Shown: positions 53,339-64,000 of the stretch, in pieces
Position numbering within the stretch: position 1 is the first letter of the stretch
Layout of the letters: the number at the start of each line of letters is the position of its first letter
Source: Miscanthus floridulus
Taxonomy: Eukaryota; Streptophyta; Magnoliopsida; Poales; Poaceae
Direction of reading: 5' to 3'
Assembly: GCF_019320115.1 (NCBI RefSeq)
Contig: NC_089587.1
Coordinates: 87,872,939 to 87,936,938, forward strand
Length of the DNA stretch: 64,000 bases
The notes under the pieces: generated by a model
The model's input: only the letters and a program-made list of their open reading frames with translations
Database searches by the model: none
Told to the model about the DNA's origin: nothing
Made by a program: the position numbers and the translations under genes

Positions 53339-54628
53339 CTTGCCACAGTTGCAAGATTGGAAGCAATTATGATCTTGTTAGCCTATGCTTGTGCCCACAA
53401 CATTAAGCTCTATTAAATGGATGTCAAGAGTGCATTTCTCAATGGCTACATCAATGAAGAAGTGTATGTTGAGCAACCGCCCGGTTTTAAAGATGACAAA
53501 AATCCCAACCATGTGTCCAAGTTGAAGAAGGCTTTGTATGGTTTGAAGCAAGCACCTAGAGCATGGTATGAGAGGTTAAGGGACTTCCTACTCTCTAAAG
53601 GGTTCATTATGGGAAAGGTTGACACCACTCTTTTCACCAAGAAGATTAGCAAGGACTTGTTTGTGTTGCAAATATATGTGGATGACATTATCTTTGGATC
53701 AACCAATCAAGACTATTGTGAAGAGTTTGGGAAGATGATGGCTAATGAATTTGAGATATCCATGATTAGAGAGTTGAGTTACTTCCTTGGTCTTCAAATC
53801 AAACAATTGAAGAATGGAACATTTGTGAGTCAAGGCAAGTACATCAAAGATATGCTCAAGAAGTTTGGAATGAATGAGAGTAAATCCATTAGTACACCAA
53901 TGGGGACAAATGGCAATTTGGATAGTGATACAAGTGACAACATAGTGGATCAAAAGTTGTATCAATCTATGATTGAAAGCCTACTCTATGTGACCACATC
54001 AAGACCGGATGTTTTGTTTAGGGTATGCATGTGTGCAAGATTTCAAGCCTCTCCAAGAGAAAGTCATTTGAAGGTAACAAAGAGAATATTGAGGTACTTG
54101 AAGCATACACAAAATGTTAGTTTGTGGTATCCCTAAGGAGCAAAGTTTGAGCTTGTTGGTTATTTCGACTCGGATTATGCAGGATGCAAAGTTAAGAGAA
54201 AGAGCATATCGGACACATGTCAACAATTAGAAATGTCACTTGTATCTTGATGATCAAAGAAACAAAATAGTGTGGCACTTTCAACCGCCGAAGCTGAATA
54301 CATATCCGCCAGAAGTTGTTGTGCACAAATTCTTTGGATGAAGGCCACGTTGAATGATTTTGGAATGAAGTTCAAACAAGTGCCATTGCAATGTGACAAT
54401 GAGAGTGCTGTCAAGCTCACCAACAACCTGGTTCAACATGCAAGAACAAAGCGCATTGATGTCCGCCACCATTTTATTAGAGATCATCAACAAAAAGGGG
54501 ACATTTCAATTGAGAGTGTAGGCACCGAAGATCAACTTATCGATATATTCACCAAGCCACTTGATGAGAAAAGGTTTTGCAAGCTAAGGAATGAATTGAA
54601 CATATTGGATTTCTCAAATATGTGTTGA
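53339..54628 (+). pseudogene. Copia reverse transcriptase and RNase H
   Basis: It begins in the RT (TVARLEAIMILLAYACAHNI) and continues [38 protein letters not shown], the catalytic [11 protein letters not shown] (near 53675), YFLGLQIKQ and [14 protein letters not shown]. RNase H follows: ELVGYFDSDYAGCKV, NSVALSTAEAEYISA and HIRDH-type helices to TGA 54628. Stops: TAG after KLY (53415), TAA at 54134, tandem TGA TGA near 54249. RT copies element RNA and RNase H removes it. Upstream pol domains are missing. Confidence 0.9.
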
Positions 54629-55874
54629 TGCACCCCCAAATAATATGACATGCCTCTCCTTTGAGCAATCCAAGGTAAAAGTTGATTGGCATGGTATTCA
54701 TATGTTGCTAAGGACATGTTTAGTGCATCTAGTCATTCCTCATGTCTTATAGGCTCATTCATGAAAATCAAATGAATTTGATGCTTGTATGGTACCACTA
54801 TTGCTTCTATGCTTGACTTGATCTAGTGGTAGCATATGGCATGTTTGTGGGCTTATGAACCTAGTGTTTGATCTAGAAAACAAACTAAGTGTTTAACTCA
54901 ACATGGTCATGATAACTCTTGAAATTAGGTGTGAAGAAGCTTGTCCTTGGATCAAATCGAGTTAAATATCTTTGGCAAGTGCTCTAGATTGAACCAAAAT
55001 TTGGGAAAATGATCCTCACTCCATTGATTGACATTGATAATCTTAACCAAATCTAAAATTAAACCTTTGTGGTCATTGATGACAAAGGGGGAGAAGTAAT
55101 GCACAGAGATAGGAAAAGATGACAAAGGGGGGAGAGCTTTGACATAGGGGGAGATTTATGAAAGAAAGGGGATCAAATTAAAATTTTGAGCACACAAGTA
55201 GGGGGAGCAAGCTCAAGGACTTGTATGATGCATTTGAATGTGCATTCACATATGCTTCCTTGCATTTGTCAAGTTTAAATTCAATATCCATGCTTGTGTG
55301 GTGTATGCTATTGTTGGTTTGAATGATGAAATGAAAAACTAGCATGCATATGATGTTAGTTAGATGTGCCTTGCTTTGGTTTTCACAAGTGGTACTAGAG
55401 CATTACTTATAATGTTGATCTCATGAGGTATCTAGTTCTTTCTTGTGCTTTGCAAGTGGTATCTAACTAATGATGGTGCTGAGGACGGTATATTTGGTGC
55501 ACTCCAATTGGTATCACGCTTGAAAGGTCCATCTCTTATACCTTATTCTTTGTTGTGCTTTGCAAGTGGTATCTAACTAATGATGGTGCTAAGGACAGTA
55601 TATTTGGTGCACTCCAATTGGTATCACGCTTCAAAGGTCCATCTCTTATACCTTAGCATCATTTGGTAGACATTACTTTCCCACATTTCCTATCTATGCA
55701 TATGTGCAAGCTTTAATCCAAACTCTTAGCACATATGTAGGGGGAGCTAATGCTACCAATTTAGGATCATAAAACTTGTCCAAATCCTTTGCACATGGTA
55801 AAAATGCTTGGGCAAGCAACATGGATTCAAAATGATTTCAATTCATATCCTTGTGAAAGGGTTGTCATCAATTA
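54629..55874 (+). other. Non-coding region before the copia 3' LTR
   Basis: AT-rich with purine runs (GACAAAGGGGGAGA) like those in the element at 1-7423. It includes a 110-bp tandem duplication. No gene. Confidence 0.65.
55445..55664. repeat. Tandem duplication, period 110 bp
   Basis: The unit starting GTGCTTTGCAAGTGGTATCT at 55445 is repeated at 55555 with only a few changes. Confidence 0.9.
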
Positions 55875-55890
55875 CCAAAAAGGGGGAGAT
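55875..55890 (+). other. Polypurine tract of the copia element
   Basis: CAAAAAGGGGGAGAT adjoins TGAAAGCTCT of the 3' LTR. Confidence 0.8.
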
Positions 55891-57455
55891 TGAAAGCTCT
55901 AGTTTGGTTTTGGTGAATTGATGAAACCCTAGGTACTAACCTAATTGCTCTAAGTGGATATGAGTTAGGTTAAGTACATTCCAAGTGGTGGAGCAATTTG
56001 ATGAAGATCACGATGATGGTAGAGGCCATGGTGATGATCAAGTGCTCAGAATTGGAAAAGAAGAAAGAGAAAAATAAAAATGGGCTCAAGGCAAAGGTGA
56101 TATCCATAGGGCCATTTTGTTTTTGTGATCAAAACACTTAGTGAGTATGATCACATTTAGAATCGATAGCCGTACTATTAAGAGGGGTGAAACTCGTCAT
56201 GAAATGCAGTTATCAAAATGCCACTAGATATTCTAATTCATTGCATATGCATTTAGATCTAGTGAGTGCTAACACCCTTGGAATTTAGCTTAGAATGTTG
56301 CTAACTCACATACACAAGTGTTGGGATACTTGGAGTTGGCATATGTGCACAAGGGTGAAGTGATCGCGCTTGAAAAGAGTTGAAACAGGGCATCGGGCCC
56401 TACTTCTCGAGGTGTCGGACCAGGACATCCCTGGGTCCGATGGCTAACCCTGACTTAGGCGTGCAATCATAGGGGCATCGGACCCTGGTGATCGAGGGCG
56501 TCGGACAGGTCATGCGCATTGTTCATTCAAAGCCACACAAGGGGTCTGCGTAGAAGCGACATGTGGCGGCGTCGGACTCACCCTGGAGTCTAATGGCAGG
56601 CGTCAGACTAGCATCCGAGGGTTTTTACCCTCTCTAGTGCTCTCTAGACTTTGTCAGACCCTCCCTGTGTGGAGTTCGATGATGCGTCCGAAGCCGAGTC
56701 TGACGGTGACGATCAGCGCTTGTCAGTGAGCCGTTGCTTGGCAACAGTCATTTTGAATGAAACGGGACATGTGGTAGCGTGGGAGTGGACGTGGTAGGGC
56801 ATCGGACAGTGCATTAGATGGTCCGATGACCCATGTAGCCAAGTCCGACAATCACTTAAGTGACCTAACGGCTCTTTGCTCTTGGGGTGTCTATTTAAGT
56901 GAAAGGGCCGGCCTTAGGTGCCCTCTTGGCACTTTGACATACTTTTCATCCCTTAGAGCTGAGCTACGCCTCTCCAACCACTCTAGCTTGATTGATTCAT
57001 CTTTTGGTCAGATTGGAGAGCATTCAAGTGCATTGCTTTGAGTGATTGCATCTTTAGGCACTTGGTGTTTGTGTTTCGCTGTGGATTTCTCTTGTTACTC
57101 TTGGTGGTTGCCACCACCTAGATGGCTTGGTGCAGCAAGGATCATCAAGAGGAGGAAGGTGCTTGTCTCTAGCTCCGATCATAGTGATTGTGAGGGGTTC
57201 TTAACCTTTCTCTGGCAAAGAGCCAGAAGGTACTCTAGTGGATTGCTCATAGCTTGTGGATCCCCATCTTATGTTGGTTGTGCGGCGCCTGATTGCGGGT
57301 TAGGCGTGTGATGCCTATTAGCGCATAAACCTCCAAGTGGGTGAATTGGTACAATGGGGACTAGCTTGCCGGCAAGCAAGTGAACCTCGATGAAAAATCA
57401 TTGTGTCATCTCGTCACCGGGATTTCATTAGTATTCTTGATTGATAACTTGTCGC
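55891..57455 (+). repeat. 3' LTR of the copia element, truncated by a gypsy insertion
   Basis: It matches the 5' LTR and keeps the ~490 bp (about 55956-56446) that the 5' LTR lost. A TATTTAAG box lies near 56892. It breaks off after CTTGTCGC, where the gypsy LTR starts; GTCGC should be the gypsy target duplication. Confidence 0.85.
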
Positions 57456-60400
57456 TGTAACACCCCAGGTGTTTGCCACCAGTTAAGCAATGGGTTTGAG
57501 CTAAAACATGGTATATTAAGTGATGATGAAGATGTCAAGGTCAAACCTATAGAAACGAGCCCCAACCTAAACTTGGATATTGCGCCTTTGCTCGCCTATA
57601 GACCCCTTTTCAAGATATATGCTTGGGTGGTGTTATTGGAATATCTTCATGTGTCTCACATCAATACCCATCTATATTGATCCATGGAAAAGTTTCGTGA
57701 AGTTTGGAATCAAAAAGTCACATGAAATGATAAGTTATATCCTTATTGGAATGACTTTGCTAAGTGCTTGAATTGCACTATTAAGTGAATGAGAACATGA
57801 GATGTCAACCAAACCTTGCAACCTTGCCAAAATGACTCTAGATGAACTCTACAACAAAAGTCATGAAAGGTTCATGTTGGGCAAATGCCAAGAAAATGCT
57901 CCAATGGATCAAAAAGGATAATTTAAGCTTCATCGTGATCCTACTTTGGTCAAAGTAGAACAACAGGTTCTATACCAGTTTTGAGGTTGGACCTTAAATG
58001 AAAGTTGTATTCCATATCAAGTAGAACAAACTTTGTTTTTGGACTAAGAGCTAGATCAGCTTGAAAGTAAGTCAAATCAAGGTCACAAGATCGAATTTGC
58101 TGCTGATTTCAGCACTTAGAAATATTCTAAGTCTGGAGTTTCGCTAAGCAACGACGTTGGCATTCCGCGTTCTCCTCAATTCGTTAAGCAACTTGAGTTG
58201 GTCCAAAAATAAAAGTTGAAGGTTATATTATGGAGAAGAGCATGCAAAAAGTTGCACTGAGTTTGACCGAGTTTTGACTTCTGAAAGTGAATTTTCATGA
58301 CCGTTATCAAGGCGCTGACACTGACAGTTTGTGGCCTAATTACCCGCTGTTGAAGAGCTCTAATGACCTTGGTCTCTAAATGAAAAATGTAGAGCAGCTC
58401 GTGGGCTTCAAACTTTGTTTTAGGCCCAGTAACTAATTCGGCCTGTAGCTAGCCAGAACTGACACCCGCTCTGCCCACTTCTACGCGCACCACGTGTTCG
58501 ACGATATGCCGCGTGGTCTTCTTGCATGGACGTCGCGCGCCCTCTCCCTTGCCGCGTGCCCTCGCCTCCCTGCGGTCGATTCGCTGCTTCTCCGCGTGCG
58601 CCAGGCCGTTATGGACGACCGGGCTCACTCTCTCCCTTGCACCCTCGCCTCGCTGTTGCTCGCGAACGTGGGCGGCCATGGCCGCCATGGCCGAGCTCAG
58701 CCTCGCCGCGTCCCCGCTGCTCAGCCCTTCCTCTTTCCAAGCCGTCAGTGCCATCACCTTCCTCTCACCACGCCGCACCTCTGGACCTCCTTTACCGACG
58801 CCTTTGGCCGCTGATGCTCCCCACCGTCGGAGCAGCTGCCGTCGTCGCCGCGGCTACTGTGGCCGCGTCACCACAGGCCGCGTCGGGCCAAGCTGAGTAG
58901 CCTAGCGTGTGCGCGCGGGACCCCTAGTGCTCCTCCGCCACTCCATCGCCGCCGGCGAGCCTCCTCTGGCCGGCACCGCGAGCCTCCGACGACCTCTCTG
59001 CTTTGAACCCCGTCAAGGACTTTGTACTAGAATTTGAAGAAAGGGAGGGTCCTATCTGCAATGTCATAGACTCATGTGAATAGTGCCGTAAGGACTGGTT
59101 TGTAATTATTTTGCAGGAACTTTGGAAATTCATAGTAAATCGTAGAAAATTCGTAAAATAGTAAATGAGGACTTTTTGGAATCATTATGAAATTGTCTAT
59201 GCAGTGGATCTATAATATGGCATGTTTTAGTTTAAAAATTTTGCGGTAAAAATAGATTTGTGCAGTAAGGTTGTAATGCTAGTTGAATTTGTTATTTTTC
59301 ATAACTGTAGATCTAGGGCTCCAAATGAAATGAAATTTTTGTGGCATACTACTCATGTGATAGTTGATGTGTGGTAAAAATTTCATGAGTATTGGATGAA
59401 GTATGAGTGAGTTATTGGTTTATCTTGCTCTCACATGAATTCTTGCTTTAGCAACTTGTCTTTTTCATAGAGGTTGCTATACATATCCAAATGGAGTGAA
59501 ATTTGTACAGTAGACTATTGAGAGGATATGTGAGCCACTGTAATTTTTGTAGAAGTTATTGTGCACTTTTGGTATATGTTCATTAAGTCACCTTATTATC
59601 TAAAATAAATTAAGAAATGCATTAAAAGAATTTATTTGGTCATGGACACTAGGTTTTATGGTGTTCTTTAGTCATGTGTGACATGTTGGTAAAGTTGGTT
59701 TTGCCTAATTATGTATTTGCAACATAAGTTAATAATTATTTTCTTGCCGATGTGGTTTATGGACAGATCTGGGAACTTAGCAAAGTTCTTCATGATAATG
59801 TGCTTTGTTGTGAAACTTGTTTATACAAAAGTTTTAGATAATTCATGTATCTAGCTTCTATTAAAATTTGGTGTCATTTGGCCAAGTAGTTTAAGAGTTA
59901 CAGCTGTTTAAAGTTGGGTTTCAGAAATGGCTGTTTTCTGTCAATTGTGGATCAGTTTCTGTAAATGGATATATTTGACTTAGTTAACTTGAGAATCATG
60001 CTAAGATGATTAAAGATGAATTGTAGAAAATTTCATAGGATTTCCATAATGTCTTCTTGCAAGTCATTTGGATTTGTGTAACTCCAGTTATAGCTAAATC
60101 TTGTAGCTGCTGTTTGCATGTCCAGAAATTGGCAGATTCTAATTATAGTGTTTGCTTGTATAGTGTTAAGTGTGACGTATGCCTTGAATGATGACTGAGT
60201 TAGAGCACTTGAGATCTTGGGAAACTTGTGTCCTGATTGGTGTTGTCGTCTTCTTTGCCATCTTAGCATGATAGATTGTGTGATGTTTAAGTTAAGCATC
60301 GCAAAGTACTTAAGTGTGTTAGTGTAAACTATGCTTGTCTTGCTTGCTATTTTGTGATGTGTCTCATGGTACTATTCTTCATATTTATGCACTTGCATAT

Positions 60401-62050
60401 TGCATCTCATCTAGGTACGCTAGATGAACCACGTGAAGGACGTGATGTTGGAGCCGAACCCGAAGACGGTGTTTGATGGATCTATCCCGAAGATGGAAGG
60501 ACTAAGAGAGTGCTAGGATCTGAGATGTCACCAGGATGGTGCAAGCTAACTGAACTGACTTGTGGCGGATCCCAGGCAAGCCCCGAAGCATTATAAGTCT
60601 CCTAATTTATAAAAGCAATTCTTTCTATATATATGAGTTTATATATTGTTGCATTAAGTTGTAGGAGTTGATTGAAACCGTTGATGCATTTATTACTATC
60701 CTTGCCTACCTTATTACCTTTTTACCCTGTTAGGTCAGGATCGAATAACTGCTTAGCCTTGCTTAGACCGGTAGCGATCGGTGATATCCGGTCACCTACA
60801 TTATAGGTGGTTACTGGAAGAATTTAGCTATGGAAAGAATGATATCCTGGAATTAACCATGTGTGATGGATAATTGGAGACCGGACGGAAAAAGTTGGAG
60901 GCAACCAGACAGGGTTCTGGGGTGCTGTTAGTTTCCGTCTATGTCGATTAAGGACCGACCGTTGTTGTGCCTCGAGTCATGTTGAATGCATGCCTTACAT
61001 TTAGCTGGCCGGATAAAGTACCTTCCGACCGCGAAGCTAAGAGATTTTTCGGGCCGAGTAGATTGCCCGCAGCGCACTGTGCCGGAGCAGGTGTGGTAGG
61101 ACACAGGGGCGAGATGATAAGACCAAAGTGCAGTCGGTCGGCCCCCTTGTACATGTGGTTCCTGGCAAACTCGAGATTCCTGGAAAGTTGACTCGGTGAT
61201 CAATATCTCACTTTAGCGGGTGAGTGAGGTTTGTGTAAGGAATAAATCACCAGCTGGTTAGGAATCGATTCGAATCGCCATCGCTCCTGGATAGTGAGCA
61301 CTTGACTCGAGTTACTTCATCGTAGTAATTATTATGGAACAATGATGGTTATCTGGATGGTATGGGATATGCTAAATCTAAATTGGTAACTGGATGTTAT
61401 TGGTTAATCAAGTGATTGCTATAGTACAGGTGCTTACCTAGATGGATAGGCCATAATAAAGATGATGCAAAGTACTTAAAATGGTTTCTTCATGATAGCT
61501 TATGCTTTTCGTAAACAAGTCAGCTAGCCCACTAAAGAAAGCCTTGCATGATCCTTGGTGTCATTTGTTTTGGTTTCCGACGGGTAAGTCTGGCTGAGTA
61601 CATTCGAGTACTCAGGGTTTATCCCACCTTGTTGCAGGTGCTGTTCTCTACCTGTTGATGATGGTGGCTAACCACCGGTGGGCTCGGTGATTCTATACTT
61701 ACTTCTCATCTATATGCTTTTGTCGGATGATGTCACTTATGCTAGCAATATATTTGGAACTAATATTAATGTAATCATTTGAAAGCTATGTTGTTTCCAC
61801 TAAGCAGTTTTGAAACCCCAAACTTGTACTATTATTTGTTAACCCCTTTGTAATATTATTTCCGATGCAACCCGATATATGTGATGTGTATTTGCTTAAT
61901 CACGCGATCTTGGTTGTGATGTTGATTTACCGAGGTCTTTTGGGACACTCAGCGGACTACCGGGTTTATATAAGTGAAAGTATGGGTGTGTCAACGTGTT
62001 AGCAGGGACAACCGTACTTGATCTTGTATAAATTGGGCGGTTCTGTCACA
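57456..62050 (+). repeat. 5' LTR of the gypsy element (4595 bp)
   Basis: It begins TGTAACACCCCAGGTGTTTG and ends GGTTCTGTCACA directly before GC-TAGTATCAGAGC. A GC-rich island at 58460-58990 yields overlapping frames on both strands (up to about 127 codons) with no domain. The phrase GAGTACTCAGGGTTTATCCC and CACCTTGTTGCAGGTGCTG near 61610 is of a kind common near the transcript processing region of these LTRs. Confidence 0.75.
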
Positions 62051-62052
62051 GC

Positions 62053-62066
62053 TAGTATCAGAGCGA
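62053..62066 (+). other. Primer binding site (tRNA-Met type)
   Basis: TAGTATCAGAGCGA lies two bases after the LTR end; canonical is TGGTATCAGAGC. The chromovirus primer site at 13371 has the same TAG for TGG change. Confidence 0.75.
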
Positions 62067-64000
62067 GATTAAGCATAATACTGTCAGGTACATAGTTTTA
62101 AAAGCCAAGTTTTGGTTTTAAAAGGTCTATTTTAACTAAAACTTTGGTTACAGGCAAATTTGTCAAAACTTATTTGCAAAACTATGCTAGCGACATCCTC
62201 CTTTATGCCCAGTTAAGGACTATTAGGTGGCTATCTAAGTACTAACTTTAGGGGATGTACTTTATTGAAAATTTTACTTTCGTCGTCCATACGGCGTGCT
62301 ATTGTATGGATGCCATTCGTTTGAATGGTAATGTATGGATCAATTGCCTCTACGCCCAGGTAAGTGTGAGTTGTGAGAGTATGACCGTCCAACTATCGGT
62401 CTAAGGGAGAGTTAGCTGTGACTACTGGAATATTTACATGTTACACACATGTATATATGAAGGTACTTAATTGCGGGTATATTTATTGGGTAGCTATGGA
62501 TATCAAAGTATATACATCTGGGGATGTATATATGGAGAGTATCTTAGTTTACTGTTTTCATTGTGCGCTTATTTATCTCTTGTGGGGATGGGCTGCAATG
62601 AATTTGCCTGCAGGTACTCTAACCACGAATGCGTAGATTGAATGTAGCTGACGACTAGCTATATATCGAGAGAGTATGTGTTATGCCACCGACATAGAAC
62701 GTGATTGCCACATTAGGCTAGCAATTTCGTGAGGACGAATAGGACGAGCATGCATCATGATTGTGCTTGTGCATAAATATGCTTCCCTTCCTTTGTTCTG
62801 AGTACTAAGTAACTTGTGATCGATGTATTGCACTATCTTCCTCGTGTGGAGTTAAACAAGAATGCCTTGTTCCTTGTTGTTGAATAGGAAGTGCTTGAGA
62901 AAAGTGTGTGCTTAGCCTTGCTAGAAATAATTGTGGTTACATGCTTAACCTATAATGTCCTCTAGTTTAGCCAAGTGGTGGGTATGTATGCTTGTTATCT
63001 AATTAGTGCCATAGTTATCACCCCTTTTGTCCTCGGTAAGCATACGAGTGTTGAAGAGCGCTATCCTAGAACCACGTCCAAGTTTTGGTAATCACTTGGT
63101 GGACACAAGACATATATGGAAATTTGGCAAGAAGTCCCCTGCTCAGTTGTCTTTGGCAATTAAGCTATGCTCTCTTGCACTGTGTTTTGATCTTCAAATC
63201 GCCTCCTTGCTGATTCTTAACCTTGTGGCTATCCTTGTTTGCTATCCTTCCTTCGCATAGTGCTTGCTCCTATGCAACCCAATTTGTGCCATGTGAGATT
63301 TCTTGTAGGTTATATGTTCAGTAATGGTGCCACGATTAGCGATCTATGGTGCCGCGACGAAACCGAGAGCCTCCTGTGGGTGCACACACAAGGCTGTGCT
63401 GCTCGGCACACGCTAGTATCGAGGTTTCTAGTCATGATCCATTGCAGAACTGCACCGATATGTTATTCTCACTTGAGCTCTTCCTTGGTTATCTCTCCTT
63501 ATCATGTCAAGAGATATATATGTCGAACTAGATGCAATAGGACTCCCTTGTGAAGTCGTCCAATGGTTAACCTTTGAAGAACAGGTCACTAATAGGAACA
63601 TAAACAGACTGCAAGAGGGTAGACAAGTGACTCTACTCGACGTGACTGTCCCTGTAATGACGTCGATCATCTAGTGAGCAACTTATGTCATTTTCATTGG
63701 ATCAGAAAGGTGCACCACACTTAAGGTTGAACAAGTTATCAGTCGAAAGGTAAATGGACTAGGATATTATGTGCTGTGATAGGTCACCTGATATATATGG
63801 GATTCCTGTCCAAGTTCTCAATCTTTAGGTGCATAAGGATGACGTAGATGAACCGACCTTCTTTGGTGTGACCCCTTTCTGCTGACTTCAATGGCGACCA
63901 TCGGTAGGCTTCGACCAAAATTTTTATTATCAAGAGTGAAGATTTGGAACCTTTTTAGTGTTGAGGGACAACTGATTTGTTACCAGTAGGAAAGTTAGTC
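62067..64000 (+). other. Leader and possible gag start of the gypsy element
   Basis: No long frame. A short frame from ATG 63346 begins MVPRRNREPPVGAH, which looks like the basic start of a gag, and runs to about 63529. A second frame just after reads DIYVELDAIGLPCEVVQWLT and FEEQVTNRNINRLQEGRQV, ending at 63672. These could be one gag-like protein with a frameshift near 63510, but I recognise no conserved gag motif. Confidence 0.35.

Larger units (their letters stand above)
52270..57455 (+). mobile_element. Ty1/copia element, internally deleted, 3' LTR truncated
   Basis: The LTRs begin TGAAAGCTCTA(A/G)TTTGG at 52270 and 55891. Between them are RT/RNase H and a non-coding region, but gag, protease and integrase are gone. 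The left flank ACCGG (52265-52269) belongs to the LINE and should be its target duplication. The 3' LTR stops at 57455, where the next gypsy element begins, so its end is off the window. TGAAAG start and a GGGGGAGAT polypurine tract relate it to the same general long-LTR copia group as the element at 1-7423. Confidence 0.88.
57456..64000 (+). mobile_element. Ty3/gypsy element with very long LTR, 5' part
   Basis: A 4595-bp LTR (57456-62050) is followed by a tRNA-Met primer site and about 1.95 kb of internal sequence to the window edge. The right half, with most of gag, pol and the other LTR, is outside. The superfamily follows from the primer site and LTR termini (TGTAACACC...TGTCACA); no pol is visible to confirm it. 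Confidence 0.75.

Noticed and set aside
58494..58900. Frames of 106-127 codons in a GC-rich island
   Set aside because: They overlap in several frames with biased composition, lie inside an LTR, and show no domain.

Overview
This is plant nuclear DNA, very probably from a grass (Poaceae, likely the panicoid/Andropogoneae side). It is packed with nested transposable elements, carries two CACTA elements of the grass type with TTTGCCGAG subterminal repeats, and has one decayed MATH-BTB gene of the kind that multiplied in grasses. I see no intact host gene, no tRNA or rRNA, no CRISPR array and no prokaryotic operon. Most open frames are either fragments of transposon proteins or chance frames in GC-rich or repetitive DNA.

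Layout, left to right. 1-7423: 3' part of a Ty1/copia-like (SIRE/Maximus-type) element with a zinc-knuckle gag, a long non-coding body and a 2450-bp 3' LTR. It sits inside the left LTR of a Ty3/gypsy chromovirus on the minus strand (7424-16318). 16319-23822: old fragments, three MITE-like elements, a frameshifted MATH-BTB pseudogene and an RNase H-like retroelement piece. 23823-24220: a clean solo LTR with a GTACT target duplication. 24447-27790: a 3.34-kb PIF/Harbinger-type element with perfect 17-bp TIRs, a TAA duplication and a decayed Myb/SANT-like partner gene. 27965-52269: a minus-strand LINE cut into three pieces by two CACTA elements, CACTA-1 (28366-38208, plus strand, GTT duplication) and CACTA-2 (41979-52256, minus strand, GGA duplication). 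Each CACTA has a TNP2 transposase gene and a second multi-exon En/Spm gene. 52270-57455: a copia element that also lies in the LINE and has lost everything between its 5' LTR and reverse transcriptase. 57456-64000: a Ty3/gypsy element with a 4.6-kb LTR inserted in the copia 3' LTR; it runs off the window.

How the parts fit. The LINE is the oldest layer on the right side; CACTA-1, CACTA-2 and the copia element entered it, and the long-LTR gypsy entered the copia. On the left, the copia entered the chromovirus. The CACTA elements are the only ones with near-complete coding capacity. CACTA-2 TNP2 has only three stops in the exons I followed, and its companion gene has seven exons with good splice sites.

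The most unusual structures are shared by both CACTA elements: a giant inverted repeat at the 5' subterminal end with a conserved loop, and a near-perfect hairpin of about 190-200 nt just upstream of the TNP2 start. A 20-bp motif from that hairpin recurs elsewhere in the 5' leader and, in CACTA-2, inside an intron of the second gene.
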